Of a stretch of 64,000 nucleotides of DNA, positions 52,963 through 62,659 are shown piece after piece. Below the pieces are notes generated by a model. It did not search any database, was not told the origin of the DNA, and saw only the letters and a list, made by a program, of their open reading frames with translations. How positions within the stretch are numbered: the stretch's first letter is position 1; each line of letters opens with the position of its first letter. The position numbers were made by a program, and so were the translations under genes. The stretch covers positions 1 through 64,000 of the forward strand of contig JAJCZL010000022.1 of NCBI GenBank assembly GCA_029262415.1, read 5' to 3'. This DNA is from Deltaproteobacteria bacterium. GTDB lineage: Bacteria; Desulfobacterota; Binatia; UBA1149; JAJCZL01.

Positions 52963-54057
52963 CTATTCGAGTGCCGCAATCGCCTGTTTGTCCAGGTACT
53001 GTTCACGGTAGATGCTGAGCAGGCAGGCGAACGCAGCGAGCAATGACGGACCGACGAACAGCCCGATAATGCCGTAGGCCTGCAGCCCGCCTACAATCCC
53101 GAAAAATAGCACCGGCGTCGATATCTTTGCCTGGGTTCCGATCAGCACGGGGCGCACAAAGTTGTCAATCGACGATACCGCCGCGGCTCCCCAAATTGCC
53201 AACAGTATTCCCTGGATGACATGGCCGGTCAGCGCTAGGCCGATTGCGCAAGGGGCCCATATCAGAGCCGCGCCGCCGACCGGTAGGAAAGCAAGCACGA
53301 ACGTTGCCGAAGAAAGCAGCAGGGTGAACGGAACCCCAAGTAGCCAAAGCGCCGAACCGACCATCGCGCTCTGAAGCGCCGCAGTCGCGGTGAGTCCTTG
53401 GACGACGGCCTTGATGGTGACCTGGAGGCTGGTGAACAGGCGGTCCCGGTCGCGTTCGGCCATTGGAATCGCGGTCACGAATCGGTCGAGAAAGCTTGGT
53501 CCATCGCGGAACGCAAAAAATAACGTAAACACTAAGATCCCGAGCCCGACGAAGAATGAGAACACGTTGCGCGCAATCTGCGCGGCACGAGCAGCAGCGA
53601 ACTCGCTTGCCCAGCGAAGCCCCGAGAGCAGAAACGAAGTTGGGTCGGTATCGGTCGCAGCCATGCGCTCGCGCGTCCAACTCCATACCGGTTCGATCGG
53701 CCAGGTATGGCCGACCCGATTGAGAATTTCGGCGTAACCGGTCTCGCCGACGTACACGGCAAACCGCTGATATCCTTCGATCGCCTCGCGGGCGACCACG
53801 CCGGAGAGTAGAAGGGTCGGCACCACGACGACCGCGAAGACTAGAAAGGTCGATACGCCTGCCGAAGCGTTGGTCCAGTTAGGCATCGCGGCGGCCAACC
53901 GCCGGTGAGCGGGATGGAACACTACCGCCAAGATCACCGCCCAAGCAATCGGCGATGCGTATGGAGCCAGCAGCTCGACCAACAGGATGAGTAGCCCGAC
54001 CAGCGCCACAAACAAGAAAATCTGAACGAGTTGGTCTTTGTTCACAACGGGTGGCAT
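52963..54057 (-). CDS. AI-2E family (PerM-like) transporter
   Basis: A membrane protein of about 364 residues from the AI-2E/UPF0118 family, whose members export small molecules or exchange ions. Eight hydrophobic segments are visible, along with the family's FLVGLGILVFTLFFAFRDG-type block (FFVGLGILVFTLFFAFRDG), GLTATAALQSAMVGSALWLLGVP and VSSIDNFVRPVLIG. The start is uncertain: ATG 54057, GTG 54045 and TTG 54117 are all in frame without a clear ribosome site. The substrate is unknown. Confidence 0.9.
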   Translation of the reverse strand: MPPVVNKDQLVQIFLFVALVGLLILLVELLAPYASPIAWAVILAVVFHPAHRRLAAAMPNWTNASAGVSTFLVFAVVVVPTLLLSGVVAREAIEGYQRFAVYVGETGYAEILNRVGHTWPIEPVWSWTRERMAATDTDPTSFLLSGLRWASEFAAARAAQIARNVFSFFVGLGILVFTLFFAFRDGPSFLDRFVTAIPMAERDRDRLFTSLQVTIKAVVQGLTATAALQSAMVGSALWLLGVPFTLLLSSATFVLAFLPVGGAALIWAPCAIGLALTGHVIQGILLAIWGAAAVSSIDNFVRPVLIGTQAKISTPVLFFGIVGGLQAYGIIGLFVGPSLLAAFACLLSIYREQYLDKQAIAALE

Positions 54058-54214
54058 CTGGGGTGGGATGGCACTCAGGCCGGTCCACAGGCTAGCCCGC
54101 ACCGCTCCGGACGGCAATGCCGGGCCCCGCCGAGCGATCGCAGACGAAAGTGCAAGTTGACTGCCGCACAGCCGATTGTTAAACGAAAGGGCTGTTTTGC
54201 GTCCGGAAGGCCAT

Positions 54215-54289
54215 AGGCACGTAGCTCAGTGGGAGAGCATCACATTGACACTGTGGGGGTCGGCGGTTCAATCCCGCCCGTGCCTACCA
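54215..54289 (+). tRNA. tRNA-Val(GAC)
   Basis: Cloverleaf with acceptor AGGCACG/CGTGCCT, D stem GCTC/GAGC, anticodon loop TTGACAC between TCACA and TGTGG giving anticodon GAC (reads GTC), T arm GGCGG-TTCAATC-CCGCC, and an encoded CCA end. Confidence 0.97.
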
Positions 54290-54429
54290 CTTCCTTCCAT
54301 CGCATAGGAGGCGAAAAGCACAGAAGCAACGCGGTCTCGACGAGGTTCTGAATAGACAAGCACGGCTTGCGCCGTCGCCTCGATGACCACTGTGTAGAAC
54401 CGATCGCTGCGGCGGTCCTGAAGATAAAG

Positions 54430-56346
54430 ATGCCTGATTCAATCAATGTGACCGAAACACGCGGGGTTCCTGCCGACACTGCTGCGGCGACCACCGCAGC
54501 GGAAATGCTCGGCGATCGCGTGAACGGCCAAGTCATTGCCGCGAAAGTGGACGGCACCGTCGTTGACCTCTGGTCTTTGATCCAGGGCAATCCGGTGGTT
54601 GAGCCGGTCTTGATATCAGACCCCGAAGGCCTCGAGGTCCTTCGCCACTCCTGTGCCCATCTTCTCGCCCAGGCCGTCCAGCGGCTCTACCCTGAGGCGC
54701 AAGTCACGATCGGTCCTGTCATCGATGACGGCTTCTACTACGACTTTAAGTACGACCCCGGATTTAGCCCCGAAGACCTCAGCGCGATCACCAAGCAGAT
54801 GCAGAAGATCGTCAACGAGAACCTTCAGGTAACACGCGAGGTTTTACCCAAGGCCGATGCTATCGCCTTGTTCCGCGAGATGCGCGAGGACTACAAGTGC
54901 GAGATCATTGAAGGGCTCGATGGCGAGCTGTTCAGCTTGTATCGCCAAGGCGAATTTGTCGATTTGTGCCGCGGTCCGCACGTGCCCTCAACGCGCTTCC
55001 TCAAGGCTTTCAAGCTCACCAGCGTTGCCGGAGCCTACTGGCGTGGCAGCGAAAACAACGCAATGCTTCAGCGGATCTACGGAACCGCGTTCGCGGACAA
55101 GACTCAGCTCAAGGAGCACATGCAGCGCCTTGAAGAGGCCAAGAAGCGCGACCACCGAAAGGTGGGCCCGGCGCTCGGCTTGTTCAGCTTTCACAAAGAA
55201 GCGCCGGCCTCGCCGTTCTTTCATCCTGACGGCGCGCTTGTCTACAACCTCTTGGTTGCCTACATCCGTCGGCTCTACGAGCACTACGGGTACTCAGAGG
55301 TCATCACGCCACAGATTCTCGATGTCGATCTGTGGCACAAGTCGGGGCACTACGAGAACTACAAAGACAATATGTACTTCACCGACATTGACGAGCGCGA
55401 GTTCGCGGTCAAGCCGATGAACTGCCCGACTCACTGCTTGATGTACGGTGAGACGCTACGTTCCTACCGCGAGCTGCCGATTCGGTTCGCCGACTTCGGG
55501 CGCCTGCATCGTTTCGAGCGCTCCGGAGTGGTGCATGGACTTACGCGGGTGCGAAGCTTCAGCCAGGACGACGCACACATTTTCTGCACGCCCGATCAGA
55601 TCGGCGAGGAAATCGGCAGCGTCATCAAGATGATTTTGTCGTCGTACGTAGATTTCGGTTTCGAGGAGACGCGTATATACCTCTCGACGCGTCCGGAGAA
55701 GTCGATTGGCGACGACGCGATGTGGGAGAAGGCCGAGTCGACTCTAAAAGAGGCACTGGACGCCAGCGGTCGGGACTACAAGCTGAATCCCGGTGATGGC
55801 GCGTTCTACGGCCCAAAAATTGATTTCTGCGTCCTCGATGCGATGAAGCGCGAGTGGCAACTCAGTACTGTGCAACTCGACTTTTCATTGCCGGAACGCT
55901 TCGAACTTGAGTTCATCAGCTCATCGGGCGCCGCAGAGCGTCCGGTGATGATCCATCGCGCAATTCTCGGGTCACTCGAACGATTCTTCGCGATACTTCT
56001 AGAGCACACCGGCGGGCTTCTGCCTCTGTGGCTTGCCCCGTGTCAGGTAAAACTGGTCACGGTAACCGACAATCAGAACGACTACGCCGCACGGGTCGAA
56101 GCCCAACTTCGCGAACAAGGCATTCGCGCTCGTGCGGATCTCAGGAACGAAAAACTCGGATTCAAGATCCGCGAAGCCCAACAGGCCAAAGTGCCGGTGA
56201 TCGCCGTTGTCGGCGACCGCGAAGTCGAAGCTGGAGAGGTCGCGCCTCGGCTCCGAAACGGCGAGCAGATGGATCCGATGACGCTGGAAGCGTTCGCCCT
56301 CTGGATGGGCGAACACAGCAAACCCGGCGACGGAGGTGTGCCATAG
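54430..56346 (+). CDS. thrS: Threonyl-tRNA synthetase
   Basis: A 638-residue class II synthetase. N-terminal TGS domain (about 1-70), the editing domain with HSCAHLLAQAVQRLYP and its zinc-like CRGPHVP, then the catalytic core with PMNCPTHCLMY, FADFGRLHRFERSGVVHGLTRVRSFSQDDAHIF (in parts) and GAFYGPKIDF, and the C-terminal anticodon domain (LVTVTDNQNDYAARV). The ATG at 54430 is preferred to upstream TTG 54367, though no strong ribosome site is visible. Its stop overlaps the AUA start of infC by 4 bp. Confidence 0.95.
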   Translation: MPDSINVTETRGVPADTAAATTAAEMLGDRVNGQVIAAKVDGTVVDLWSLIQGNPVVEPVLISDPEGLEVLRHSCAHLLAQAVQRLYPEAQVTIGPVIDDGFYYDFKYDPGFSPEDLSAITKQMQKIVNENLQVTREVLPKADAIALFREMREDYKCEIIEGLDGELFSLYRQGEFVDLCRGPHVPSTRFLKAFKLTSVAGAYWRGSENNAMLQRIYGTAFADKTQLKEHMQRLEEAKKRDHRKVGPALGLFSFHKEAPASPFFHPDGALVYNLLVAYIRRLYEHYGYSEVITPQILDVDLWHKSGHYENYKDNMYFTDIDEREFAVKPMNCPTHCLMYGETLRSYRELPIRFADFGRLHRFERSGVVHGLTRVRSFSQDDAHIFCTPDQIGEEIGSVIKMILSSYVDFGFEETRIYLSTRPEKSIGDDAMWEKAESTLKEALDASGRDYKLNPGDGAFYGPKIDFCVLDAMKREWQLSTVQLDFSLPERFELEFISSSGAAERPVMIHRAILGSLERFFAILLEHTGGLLPLWLAPCQVKLVTVTDNQNDYAARVEAQLREQGIRARADLRNEKLGFKIREAQQAKVPVIAVVGDREVEAGEVAPRLRNGEQMDPMTLEAFALWMGEHSKPGDGGVP

Positions 56347-57116
56347 CAAAGGACGACGGTCCGAGAATTAATTCGCAGATCCGCGCGCGTGAAGTGCGCC
56401 TGATCGACTCCGATGGTGCCCAACTGGGGATCGTCCCATTCGAACAGGCGCTCACTAGGGCCGAGGGAAAGGATCTCGACCTTGTCGAAGTCGCGGGTAA
56501 CGCGACGCCGACGGTGTGCCGGATCATGGATTTCCACAAGTACCGCTACGAACAACGTAAGCGGACGCAGGAGTCCAAGCGCAAGTCGAAGTCGGCGGCC
56601 TCGACGGTAAAGGAAGTTAAGATCCGTTCTCGTACCGAGGCACATGACCTTGAGTTCAAGACCGGTCACATCCTGCGCTTCCTGGAAAAGGGCCACCGGG
56701 TGAAGATCTCGGTCTTTTTCAAAGGACGCGAGATTACGCGTCCGGAGTTTGGACGCGACGTGCTCACCAAGATGTGCGAACGCATTGCCGATGTAGCGGC
56801 GCCCGAGGGGACGCCGAGAATGGAGGGGCGGCACATGTCCTTGATGGTCGTGCCGCTCAAAGCGCCGGGCGCAGTGAAAGACAAGTCCGCGGCACCCAAG
56901 CGGCAGGCCGGCAACATGCCTAGTGGTGCAAGTGCGGCAACGCCCGGGACGACAGCTCGGGTTGATGCGGGTGGGGCAGAGACGGAGACCGAAGTCGCTC
57001 CGGCACAGCCGGTTGGTGGCGCAACGCAAGCGCCCGCGAAGAAAGAGTCGATGGGCGCTGAGACAGCCGCACCGGCAGAGACTGAAAGCAGGAGTGAGAA
57101 CGATGCCGAAAATTAA
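56343..57116 (+). CDS. infC: Translation initiation factor IF-3 with AUA start and long C-terminal tail
   Basis: A 257-residue IF3. The N-domain ([24 protein letters not shown], in parts, about residues 8-32) and C-domain ([24 protein letters not shown], in parts; [13 protein letters not shown]) span residues 1-175. No AUG, GUG or UUG lies before [10 protein letters not shown] in frame; an ATA at 56343 is preceded by GGAGGTG with 4 bases between, and forms ATAG with the thrS stop. Rare starts (AUU in E. coli, AUC in Myxococcus) are known for infC and serve autoregulation. About 80 extra residues rich in Ala, Pro and Glu follow, as in the extended IF3 of Myxococcus xanthus (Dsg). Confidence 0.88.
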   Translation: MAKDDGPRINSQIRAREVRLIDSDGAQLGIVPFEQALTRAEGKDLDLVEVAGNATPTVCRIMDFHKYRYEQRKRTQESKRKSKSAASTVKEVKIRSRTEAHDLEFKTGHILRFLEKGHRVKISVFFKGREITRPEFGRDVLTKMCERIADVAAPEGTPRMEGRHMSLMVVPLKAPGAVKDKSAAPKRQAGNMPSGASAATPGTTARVDAGGAETETEVAPAQPVGGATQAPAKKESMGAETAAPAETESRSENDAEN

Positions 57117-57300
57117 GACACGAAGGGGCGCCGCGAAGCGTTTCTCGTTCACGGGGAGCGGTAAGATCCGACGCAAGAAGGCGTATCTGCGCCACATCTT
57201 GACGCATAAGTCCGCGACCCAGAAGCGCAACCTCCGCAAGTCCGGCCTGGTTGACAAGGCCGACCAGGCCGGAGTTCGCCGTCTGTTGCCGTACGGGTAA
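57103..57300 (+). CDS. rpmI: 50S ribosomal protein L35
   Basis: A 65-residue basic protein matching L35: [27 protein letters not shown] (in parts) and [15 protein letters not shown]. It overlaps the end of infC by 14 bp, with AGGAG about 9 bp before the ATG. Standard thrS-infC-rpmI-rplT order. Confidence 0.97.
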   Translation: MPKIKTRRGAAKRFSFTGSGKIRRKKAYLRHILTHKSATQKRNLRKSGLVDKADQAGVRRLLPYG

Positions 57301-57340
57301 ATCCCGTACCGTTGTTAATGAAGACTAAGGAGAGTTATCG

Positions 57341-57697
57341 ATGCCCAGGGTAACAAGAGGCACCAAGGCGCACAGTCGCCGTAAAAAGATATTAAAGGCC
57401 GCGCGTGGTTACGTCGGCGGACGCAAGTTGTACAGGCAGGGTCGCGAGACCATCGAGAAAGGCCTGACCTATGCATATCGCGACCGACGCGTTCGCAAGC
57501 GCGATTTCCGCCGCTTGTGGATTGTGCGCATTAACGCTGCAGCACGGGAAGAGGGTCTGAGCTATTCGAATCTGATGAACGGTCTGAAGCTGGCAGGCGT
57601 CGAAGTTGACCGCAAAGCTCTCGCCGAAATGGCCGTCAACGAGCGCGAGGGGTTCAACCAGCTGGTCGCGGTCGCGAAGTCAAAGCTGGCGGCGTGA
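57341..57697 (+). CDS. rplT: 50S ribosomal protein L20
   Basis: A 118-residue protein matching L20 end to end ([24 protein letters not shown], in parts; [23 protein letters not shown], in parts). AAGGAGAG lies upstream of the ATG. In E. coli L20 represses its own operon; no such site was identified here. Its stop overlaps the pheS GTG. Confidence 0.97.
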   Translation: MPRVTRGTKAHSRRKKILKAARGYVGGRKLYRQGRETIEKGLTYAYRDRRVRKRDFRRLWIVRINAAAREEGLSYSNLMNGLKLAGVEVDRKALAEMAVNEREGFNQLVAVAKSKLAA

Positions 57698-58770
57698 CCG
57701 CTGGGACCGTCACGCTCGCTTCGATCGAGCGCGAGCTCGAGGACATCGAGCGCGATGCAGTCGTGCGCGCCGCCGAGGCTGCCGATGCTGCTGCTTTGGA
57801 GGCCGTGCGGGTCGGCGTGTTAGGCAAGAAGGGTAGTCTGACCAAGGTTCTACGCGGCCTTGCCGGACTCGACGGTGGCGAGCGCCCGCAGGCCGGGCAG
57901 GTTGCGAACCGTGTAAAGAAAGCCGTCGATGAAGCCCTCGCCGTGCGCCGCGAGGCTATCGGGACCGCTCGGTTGGCCGCTCGGCTCGGCGGGCCGCAGG
58001 TCGACGTAACGCTTCCCGCTTCCGGTCAGCCCACGGGGCACGTTCATCCGCTCTCGGTGGTCATGGATGAACTCTGTGGGATATTCTTGTCCCTAGGCTT
58101 CTCGATTGCGGAGGGTCCCGAGGTCGAGGATGATTTCCACAACTTTGAAGCACTCAATATTCCGGCTGATCATCCGGCCCGGGATATGCAAGACACCTTC
58201 TTCATCGAAGGCGGACGTCTTTTACGTACGCACACGTCGCCGGTTCAAGTCCGTACCATGAAGGGCACCGAGCCTCCGCTTATGATCGTCGCGCCCGGCG
58301 CCGTCTACCGTCACGATGACGACGTAACGCACTCGCCGATGTTCCACCAGATCGAGGGGTTGATGGTCGGTCGCGGCGTTACCTTCCGGAACTTGAAAGC
58401 GGTCTTGACCGAGTTTCTAGCGCGCATCTTCGGGCCCGACCTGGCCGTAAAGTTCCGCCCGAGTTACTTCCCGTTCACTGAGCCGAGCGCCGAGGTCGAT
58501 ATAGGGTGCGTTATGTGTCGTGGAACCGGGTCCGGAGACGCAGGCGCTGATGCCGGTAGGTGCAAAGTCTGTAAGGGAACCGGTTGGCTGGAAATTCTCG
58601 GCTGCGGGATGGTTCATCCCAAAGTGTTTGCCGATGTCGGTTACGACCCTGAGGTCTATACCGGGTTTGCGTTTGGCATCGGTGTTGAACGTATCGCGAT
58701 GCTCAAACTTCGTATCGACGACATCCGCCTGTTTTACGGCCACGATATGCGCTTTCTTGCGCAGTTCTGA
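57694..58770 (+). CDS. pheS: Phenylalanyl-tRNA synthetase alpha subunit
   Basis: A 358-residue class II catalytic subunit beginning at GTG 57694 in a GTGA overlap with rplT. Motifs: [13 protein letters not shown], the ATP-site [32 protein letters not shown] (in parts) and [13 protein letters not shown]. An insertion between residues about 268 and 295 contains two CxxC pairs (CVMC and CKVC), a zinc-ribbon loop seen in some bacterial PheS proteins. It works as a heterotetramer with the PheT subunit encoded 12 bp on. Confidence 0.96.
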   Translation: MTAGTVTLASIERELEDIERDAVVRAAEAADAAALEAVRVGVLGKKGSLTKVLRGLAGLDGGERPQAGQVANRVKKAVDEALAVRREAIGTARLAARLGGPQVDVTLPASGQPTGHVHPLSVVMDELCGIFLSLGFSIAEGPEVEDDFHNFEALNIPADHPARDMQDTFFIEGGRLLRTHTSPVQVRTMKGTEPPLMIVAPGAVYRHDDDVTHSPMFHQIEGLMVGRGVTFRNLKAVLTEFLARIFGPDLAVKFRPSYFPFTEPSAEVDIGCVMCRGTGSGDAGADAGRCKVCKGTGWLEILGCGMVHPKVFADVGYDPEVYTGFAFGIGVERIAMLKLRIDDIRLFYGHDMRFLAQF

Positions 58771-58782
58771 GAGGTCTCTGCG

Positions 58783-61230
58783 ATGCGTGTGCCTTACTCA
58801 TGGCTCGGCGAGTTCGTCGAAAACCTTCCTGCCCCTGATGTAGTTGCCGAGCGTCTGACGATGTCGGGGCTTGAGGTCGAGTCGATCGAACGGCCGCCGG
58901 AGATGCCCGCCGAGCTTCTCGTCGTCGCGCGCATTGAAGAAAAAAGGCCGCATCCGAACGCCGACAGGCTCAGCCTTTGTACCGTTTTTGATGGTGAGAT
59001 GATTCGCGAAATCGTCTGTGGCGCGCAGAACATGGAAGCCGGTGATCACGTCGTGCTGGCGAAGCCCGGCGCGCGCATGGCCGGCGGCATGACGATCAAG
59101 AAGTCGAAGATCCGCGGCGCGGTATCCGAGGGCATGTTGTGTTCAAGCGCCGAGATCGGCGCATGGGGAGACTCCCCTGGGATCATCATCTTGGCCGAGA
59201 GTGCTGAGCCGGGTGCTGCCGCGTATGATGTTCTCGGGCTTGACGACTGCGTATTCGAACTGGGGATCACGCCGAACCGTGGCGATTGTCTAAGTATCCG
59301 CGGGGTGGCCCGCGAGGTGGCGGCTGTGTGCCGCCTAAGTACGTCACCGATGCTAATGCCGTCTCTCGGTTCGCCGGGGGCAACGCCAGTGCGGGTTTCT
59401 GAGTTGGAGTCGAAGGGCGATTCTCCGTTTGAAGTCGAGGTGGAAGAGCGTGACGGCTGTCTTGCGTATCGAGGGATCGTGGTCGACGGCCTGCGCATCG
59501 GCTCCTCGCCCGATTGGATGCAGCGCCGTTTGGCGGCTTGCGGACTGCGCCCGATTAACAACATCGTCGACGTCACCAACTATGTCTTGTTCGAACTGGG
59601 CCAGCCTTTGCACGCCTTTGATACGGCGCTTTTGGCAGGCAACCGGATTTCGGCGCGCAGCGCAGGTGCGCTGCGCGAGTTCATCACACTCGACGATGAG
59701 ACACGCGAACTTGAGCCGTCCGATATCGTTATCTGCGATGGGTCGGGCCCCGTGGCGCTGGGCGGTGTCATGGGTGGTGCGTCGACGGCGGTGTCAGATT
59801 CGACGACATCTATCTTTCTCGAAGCCGCGCTGTTCGACTCCGCGCGGATTCGATCTACGGCGCGCAGGCTTGGTCTGCTCTCGGATTCGTCCTATCGTTT
59901 CGAGCGTGGTGTAGACTCTGCGATGACCGAGACCGCGTTGCTTCGAGCGGCCGCGCTGATCGCGAAAACCGGCGGTGGTGTGATCCGCGGCGGCGTTGCG
60001 CGTGCGGGCGAGCTACCCGTACACGGGCCGGTGGTGCGTTTGCGTCCCGAAAGAATCGAACGTGTACTCGGATCGCCGGTGCCGACCGGTGATGCGCTGG
60101 CAGCACTGTGCCGCCTCGGTATCAAAGCCGGCGAAACCGGCGGTGCTATCGAAGCACGAGTTCCCACCCATCGTCCGGACATCGAAGCCGAGATCGACCT
60201 GATCGAGGAAGTCGCGAGGATTCACGGCTACGAAAAGTTCACGCCGGAAATGCCGGTGTTTAGCATGCACGCCGCCGAGACCCCGCCGGTGCGAAGCTTC
60301 GCGCAGAGGCTGCGGAGCGAGCTTGCCGCGATTGGTTTGAGTGAGATCGTTGCGTTGTCTTTCTGCTCGGCGGAGATGAACCGAGCTTGCCCGGGGCTGC
60401 ATACTGCAGAGGCCCGGGCGCTCAAATTGCGTAACCCGTTGCGGGCCGACGAAGGTGAGATGCGCAAAAGCCTTCTGCCGGGGTTGCTCGACGCTCTGAG
60501 AACCAACTGCCGGAACGGCGTGCGCACGGTCGATCTGTTCTGCTCAGGTCGTACCATGGCGGCAGACCATGGATCGGCCGAAGCAGTGGAGCCGGTAGAG
60601 ATCGATGCACTGGCTGCGCTGATTTGCGGCCCGCGTCGTGGTCGCGAGCCCGGTCTGGTCGGTGAGGCGAGCTTCGCCGACCTCAAAGCGGTGCTTTCAC
60701 GTGTGGCCCGTAGCGCTGGGATCCGTGAGGGTTTTGAACTCGTGCCGACCGATAAACGGCCTGAACTCCACCCGCGCGCCGCAGCAGACATTCGTTTTTC
60801 AGGGGAGAGCGTCGGAAGCGTCGGCCAGCTTCACCCGCTGCTTGCAGAAACGCTCGAACTTAACCAACATACCTATGTCTTTGAAATTGACTCACGAAAA
60901 CTGGTTGCATATGCTCCGCGGCACCCTGGACTCAAGCAGGTTGCGCGGTTCCCGTCATCGGCCCGTGATGTATCGTTTCTGGCGTCCGAAGAACTGCTTG
61001 CCGGGGACATTGTCGCGACAATCGACGGTTTGCAGGAGCCGCTGGTGGAGATGGTAGAGATCTTCGACGACTATCGCGGACGCGGGGTGGAAGCGGGCAA
61101 TAAGGCATTGGGTATTACTGTGGTGTATCGATCCGGTAAAGGTACTTTGACAGAAGAAGAAGTGTCAGCAGTCCACGCACGCGTAGTCGCCGCAGTCACC
61201 CGGCGGCTGAACATCAGTGTCAGGGGCTGA
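58783..61230 (+). CDS. pheT: Phenylalanyl-tRNA synthetase beta subunit
   Basis: An 815-residue beta subunit. It starts MRVPYSWLGEFVEN, has the EMAP/OB-like tRNA-binding domain (about 40-150, VVLAKPGARMAGGMTIKKSKIRG in parts), the B3/B4 editing domain (about 210-400, RPINNIVDVTNYVLFELGQPLHAFD in parts), the B5 domain, the catalytic-like core and the C-terminal anticodon-recognition domain ending VTRRLNISVRG. Full length for the family. Confidence 0.97.
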   Translation: MRVPYSWLGEFVENLPAPDVVAERLTMSGLEVESIERPPEMPAELLVVARIEEKRPHPNADRLSLCTVFDGEMIREIVCGAQNMEAGDHVVLAKPGARMAGGMTIKKSKIRGAVSEGMLCSSAEIGAWGDSPGIIILAESAEPGAAAYDVLGLDDCVFELGITPNRGDCLSIRGVAREVAAVCRLSTSPMLMPSLGSPGATPVRVSELESKGDSPFEVEVEERDGCLAYRGIVVDGLRIGSSPDWMQRRLAACGLRPINNIVDVTNYVLFELGQPLHAFDTALLAGNRISARSAGALREFITLDDETRELEPSDIVICDGSGPVALGGVMGGASTAVSDSTTSIFLEAALFDSARIRSTARRLGLLSDSSYRFERGVDSAMTETALLRAAALIAKTGGGVIRGGVARAGELPVHGPVVRLRPERIERVLGSPVPTGDALAALCRLGIKAGETGGAIEARVPTHRPDIEAEIDLIEEVARIHGYEKFTPEMPVFSMHAAETPPVRSFAQRLRSELAAIGLSEIVALSFCSAEMNRACPGLHTAEARALKLRNPLRADEGEMRKSLLPGLLDALRTNCRNGVRTVDLFCSGRTMAADHGSAEAVEPVEIDALAALICGPRRGREPGLVGEASFADLKAVLSRVARSAGIREGFELVPTDKRPELHPRAAADIRFSGESVGSVGQLHPLLAETLELNQHTYVFEIDSRKLVAYAPRHPGLKQVARFPSSARDVSFLASEELLAGDIVATIDGLQEPLVEMVEIFDDYRGRGVEAGNKALGITVVYRSGKGTLTEEEVSAVHARVVAAVTRRLNISVRG

Positions 61231-61254
61231 ACAACTTAGATATCGAGGTTTCGT

Positions 61255-61536
61255 ATGACCAAAGCTGATCTTGTCGAACGTATCTACGACCGCGTCGGGT
61301 TCTCTAAGAAGGAAGCAGCCGAAGTCGTGGAATCGATCTTCGAAATCATCAAAGTGCGCCTGGAGGCTCGAGAGAAAGTGAAGATTTCCGGGTTCGGGAA
61401 CTTTGTGATCAACGAGAAGCGGCCGCGCAAGGGTCGTAACCCACAGACCGGAGACGAGATTGTGATATCCGGCCGCCGCGTCTTGACCTTCAAGCCCTCT
61501 CAGGTGCTCAAGCGCACCATCAATACTCCGTCATGA
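61255..61536 (+). CDS. ihfA: Integration host factor alpha subunit
   Basis: A 93-residue HU/IHF protein. [31 protein letters not shown] (in parts) forms the dimerising helices and [26 protein letters not shown] (in parts) the DNA-bending arm with the conserved Pro/Gly turn. Its position after pheT is typical for ihfA. It may assist sigma-54 or recombination complexes. Confidence 0.94.
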   Translation: MTKADLVERIYDRVGFSKKEAAEVVESIFEIIKVRLEAREKVKISGFGNFVINEKRPRKGRNPQTGDEIVISGRRVLTFKPSQVLKRTINTPS

Positions 61537-61546
61537 GGTTGGGGTC

Positions 61547-61918
61547 GTGAGCACTCCAGAACTCCCGTCGGAAAAGCTCTATTTCAAGATTGGTGAAGTC
61601 GCGAAGATCGTTGGCGTGAAGCCCTACGTGTTGCGCTACTGGGAGACCGAGTTCACCGCTCTCAAGCCCGGCAAGACCCGCTCCAAGCATCGTCTGTACA
61701 GACGCAAAGACGTCGAAACCCTGCTGCGCATCAAGCAGTTGTTGCACAACGAGCGTTTTACCATTGAGGGGGCTCGGCGTCAGCTTAAAACCGAGACTGC
61801 CAAGCCCACGAAGGTGGAGACAGGGACGGCTACGGCCACGCCGCCCGCATCGGTCCAACTCAAGGAACTGCGCGAGATCCGTGACGCTCTAGTCGACCTT
61901 CGAAAACGTTTCGACTGA
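61547..61918 (+). CDS. MerR-family transcriptional regulator
   Basis: A 123-residue regulator starting at GTG 61547. The N-terminal winged helix-turn-helix reads [24 protein letters not shown], then [36 protein letters not shown] (in parts). A short C-terminal helix follows and no metal-binding Cys is present. This ihfA-linked MerR is common in deltaproteobacteria; its target is unknown. Confidence 0.92.
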   Translation: MSTPELPSEKLYFKIGEVAKIVGVKPYVLRYWETEFTALKPGKTRSKHRLYRRKDVETLLRIKQLLHNERFTIEGARRQLKTETAKPTKVETGTATATPPASVQLKELREIRDALVDLRKRFD

Positions 61919-61927
61919 CCTTTCTTC

Positions 61928-62323
61928 TCAGGCGGCTTTTCCGTTCGCTGAGGCTTCGGTGTGTAGCGAGCGTATCCTGGCTTCCAGTTGCTCGGGATCG
62001 ACATCACGCCAGGCCAGAATCGTCGCGCGCGTATCGCCGTGCTGCAGCCCAAGCGACTCGCAGATGTTGTTGAACGAGAATGGCGATTCCCAGTCCTCCA
62101 AGCGCATCCAATACTCGGCCTGACGGGCGAGGATCTCGGGGTTGGTGCGGTCGTAATGGACGAGTCCGAGGTAACACCGGATCGCGTCTTCAAGCACCGC
62201 GATCATGAGCGCGCGCTCGCCCGGGTACAGCGTCACGGCTGGGCGCGGAGGTGAGTGCTTATTTCCGAAATCACTGTTGGTAGAGATATCGGTACCTTCG
62301 AAAGACAGCAGTGCTTTCACCAT
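61928..62323 (-). CDS. Conserved hypothetical protein
   Basis: A 131-residue soluble protein. It has ERALMIAVLEDAIRCYLG and, 30 residues later, EYWMRLEDWESPFSFNNICESLGLQ, a pattern I recall from an unnamed family of deltaproteobacteria (LLAVLEDA, EAxxW, W-x-FSFxNICxxLGLDP) with no known function. It has no signal peptide or membrane segment. It is convergent with the MerR gene, 9 bp apart. The ATG at 62323 is taken as start; a weak ribosome site precedes it. Confidence 0.72.
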   Translation of the reverse strand: MVKALLSFEGTDISTNSDFGNKHSPPRPAVTLYPGERALMIAVLEDAIRCYLGLVHYDRTNPEILARQAEYWMRLEDWESPFSFNNICESLGLQHGDTRATILAWRDVDPEQLEARIRSLHTEASANGKAA

Positions 62324-62659
62324 GTTGGCTGGATTGCAGTCTGTGTGCCATCGGCTCTTCAGGATAAACCTTTGAGTTATCAGGCACTTGATTGTGGGGC
62401 GTGGTGGTCCAACGGCTTCGCAGGTGACCGTTTGGTGGCGTCCTTGTGTCGGCTAACCCGCCGTCTGCGCACTCTGCTTTGCGTGGCTGCTTGCTGGAAC
62501 GGCAGTGCCTGTGGTTTGAGCGCCACCGGTGAGCCTTGTGCGGGCACAGCAACGAAGAAATGGGCTTCGCAACCCCTATAGGCGCTGGCATGCCGGTTGC
62601 TTCGGCAACCCTAGGAAGGAATCTCGCAACCGGCCCATAAGGGCCGTCAGGAGGGGAAC
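62324..62659 (+). promoter_or_regulatory. Intergenic leader of ammonium transporter with competing hairpins
   Basis: This 336-bp stretch lies between the divergent hypothetical gene and amtB and holds no gene. GCCGGTTGC (62592-62600) can pair locally with GCAACC at 62605-62610 through a TTCG loop, or over 9 bp with GCAACCGGC at 62626-62634. A third GCAACC-like copy precedes at about 62567. The exclusive pairings would suit a regulatory leader, 25 bp before the start codon; no known riboswitch was recognised. Confidence 0.4.

Noticed and set aside
56082-57257. 391-codon minus-strand frame antisense to thrS, infC and rpmI
   Set aside because: It crosses three conserved genes and reads as Arg/Leu/Cys-rich noise.
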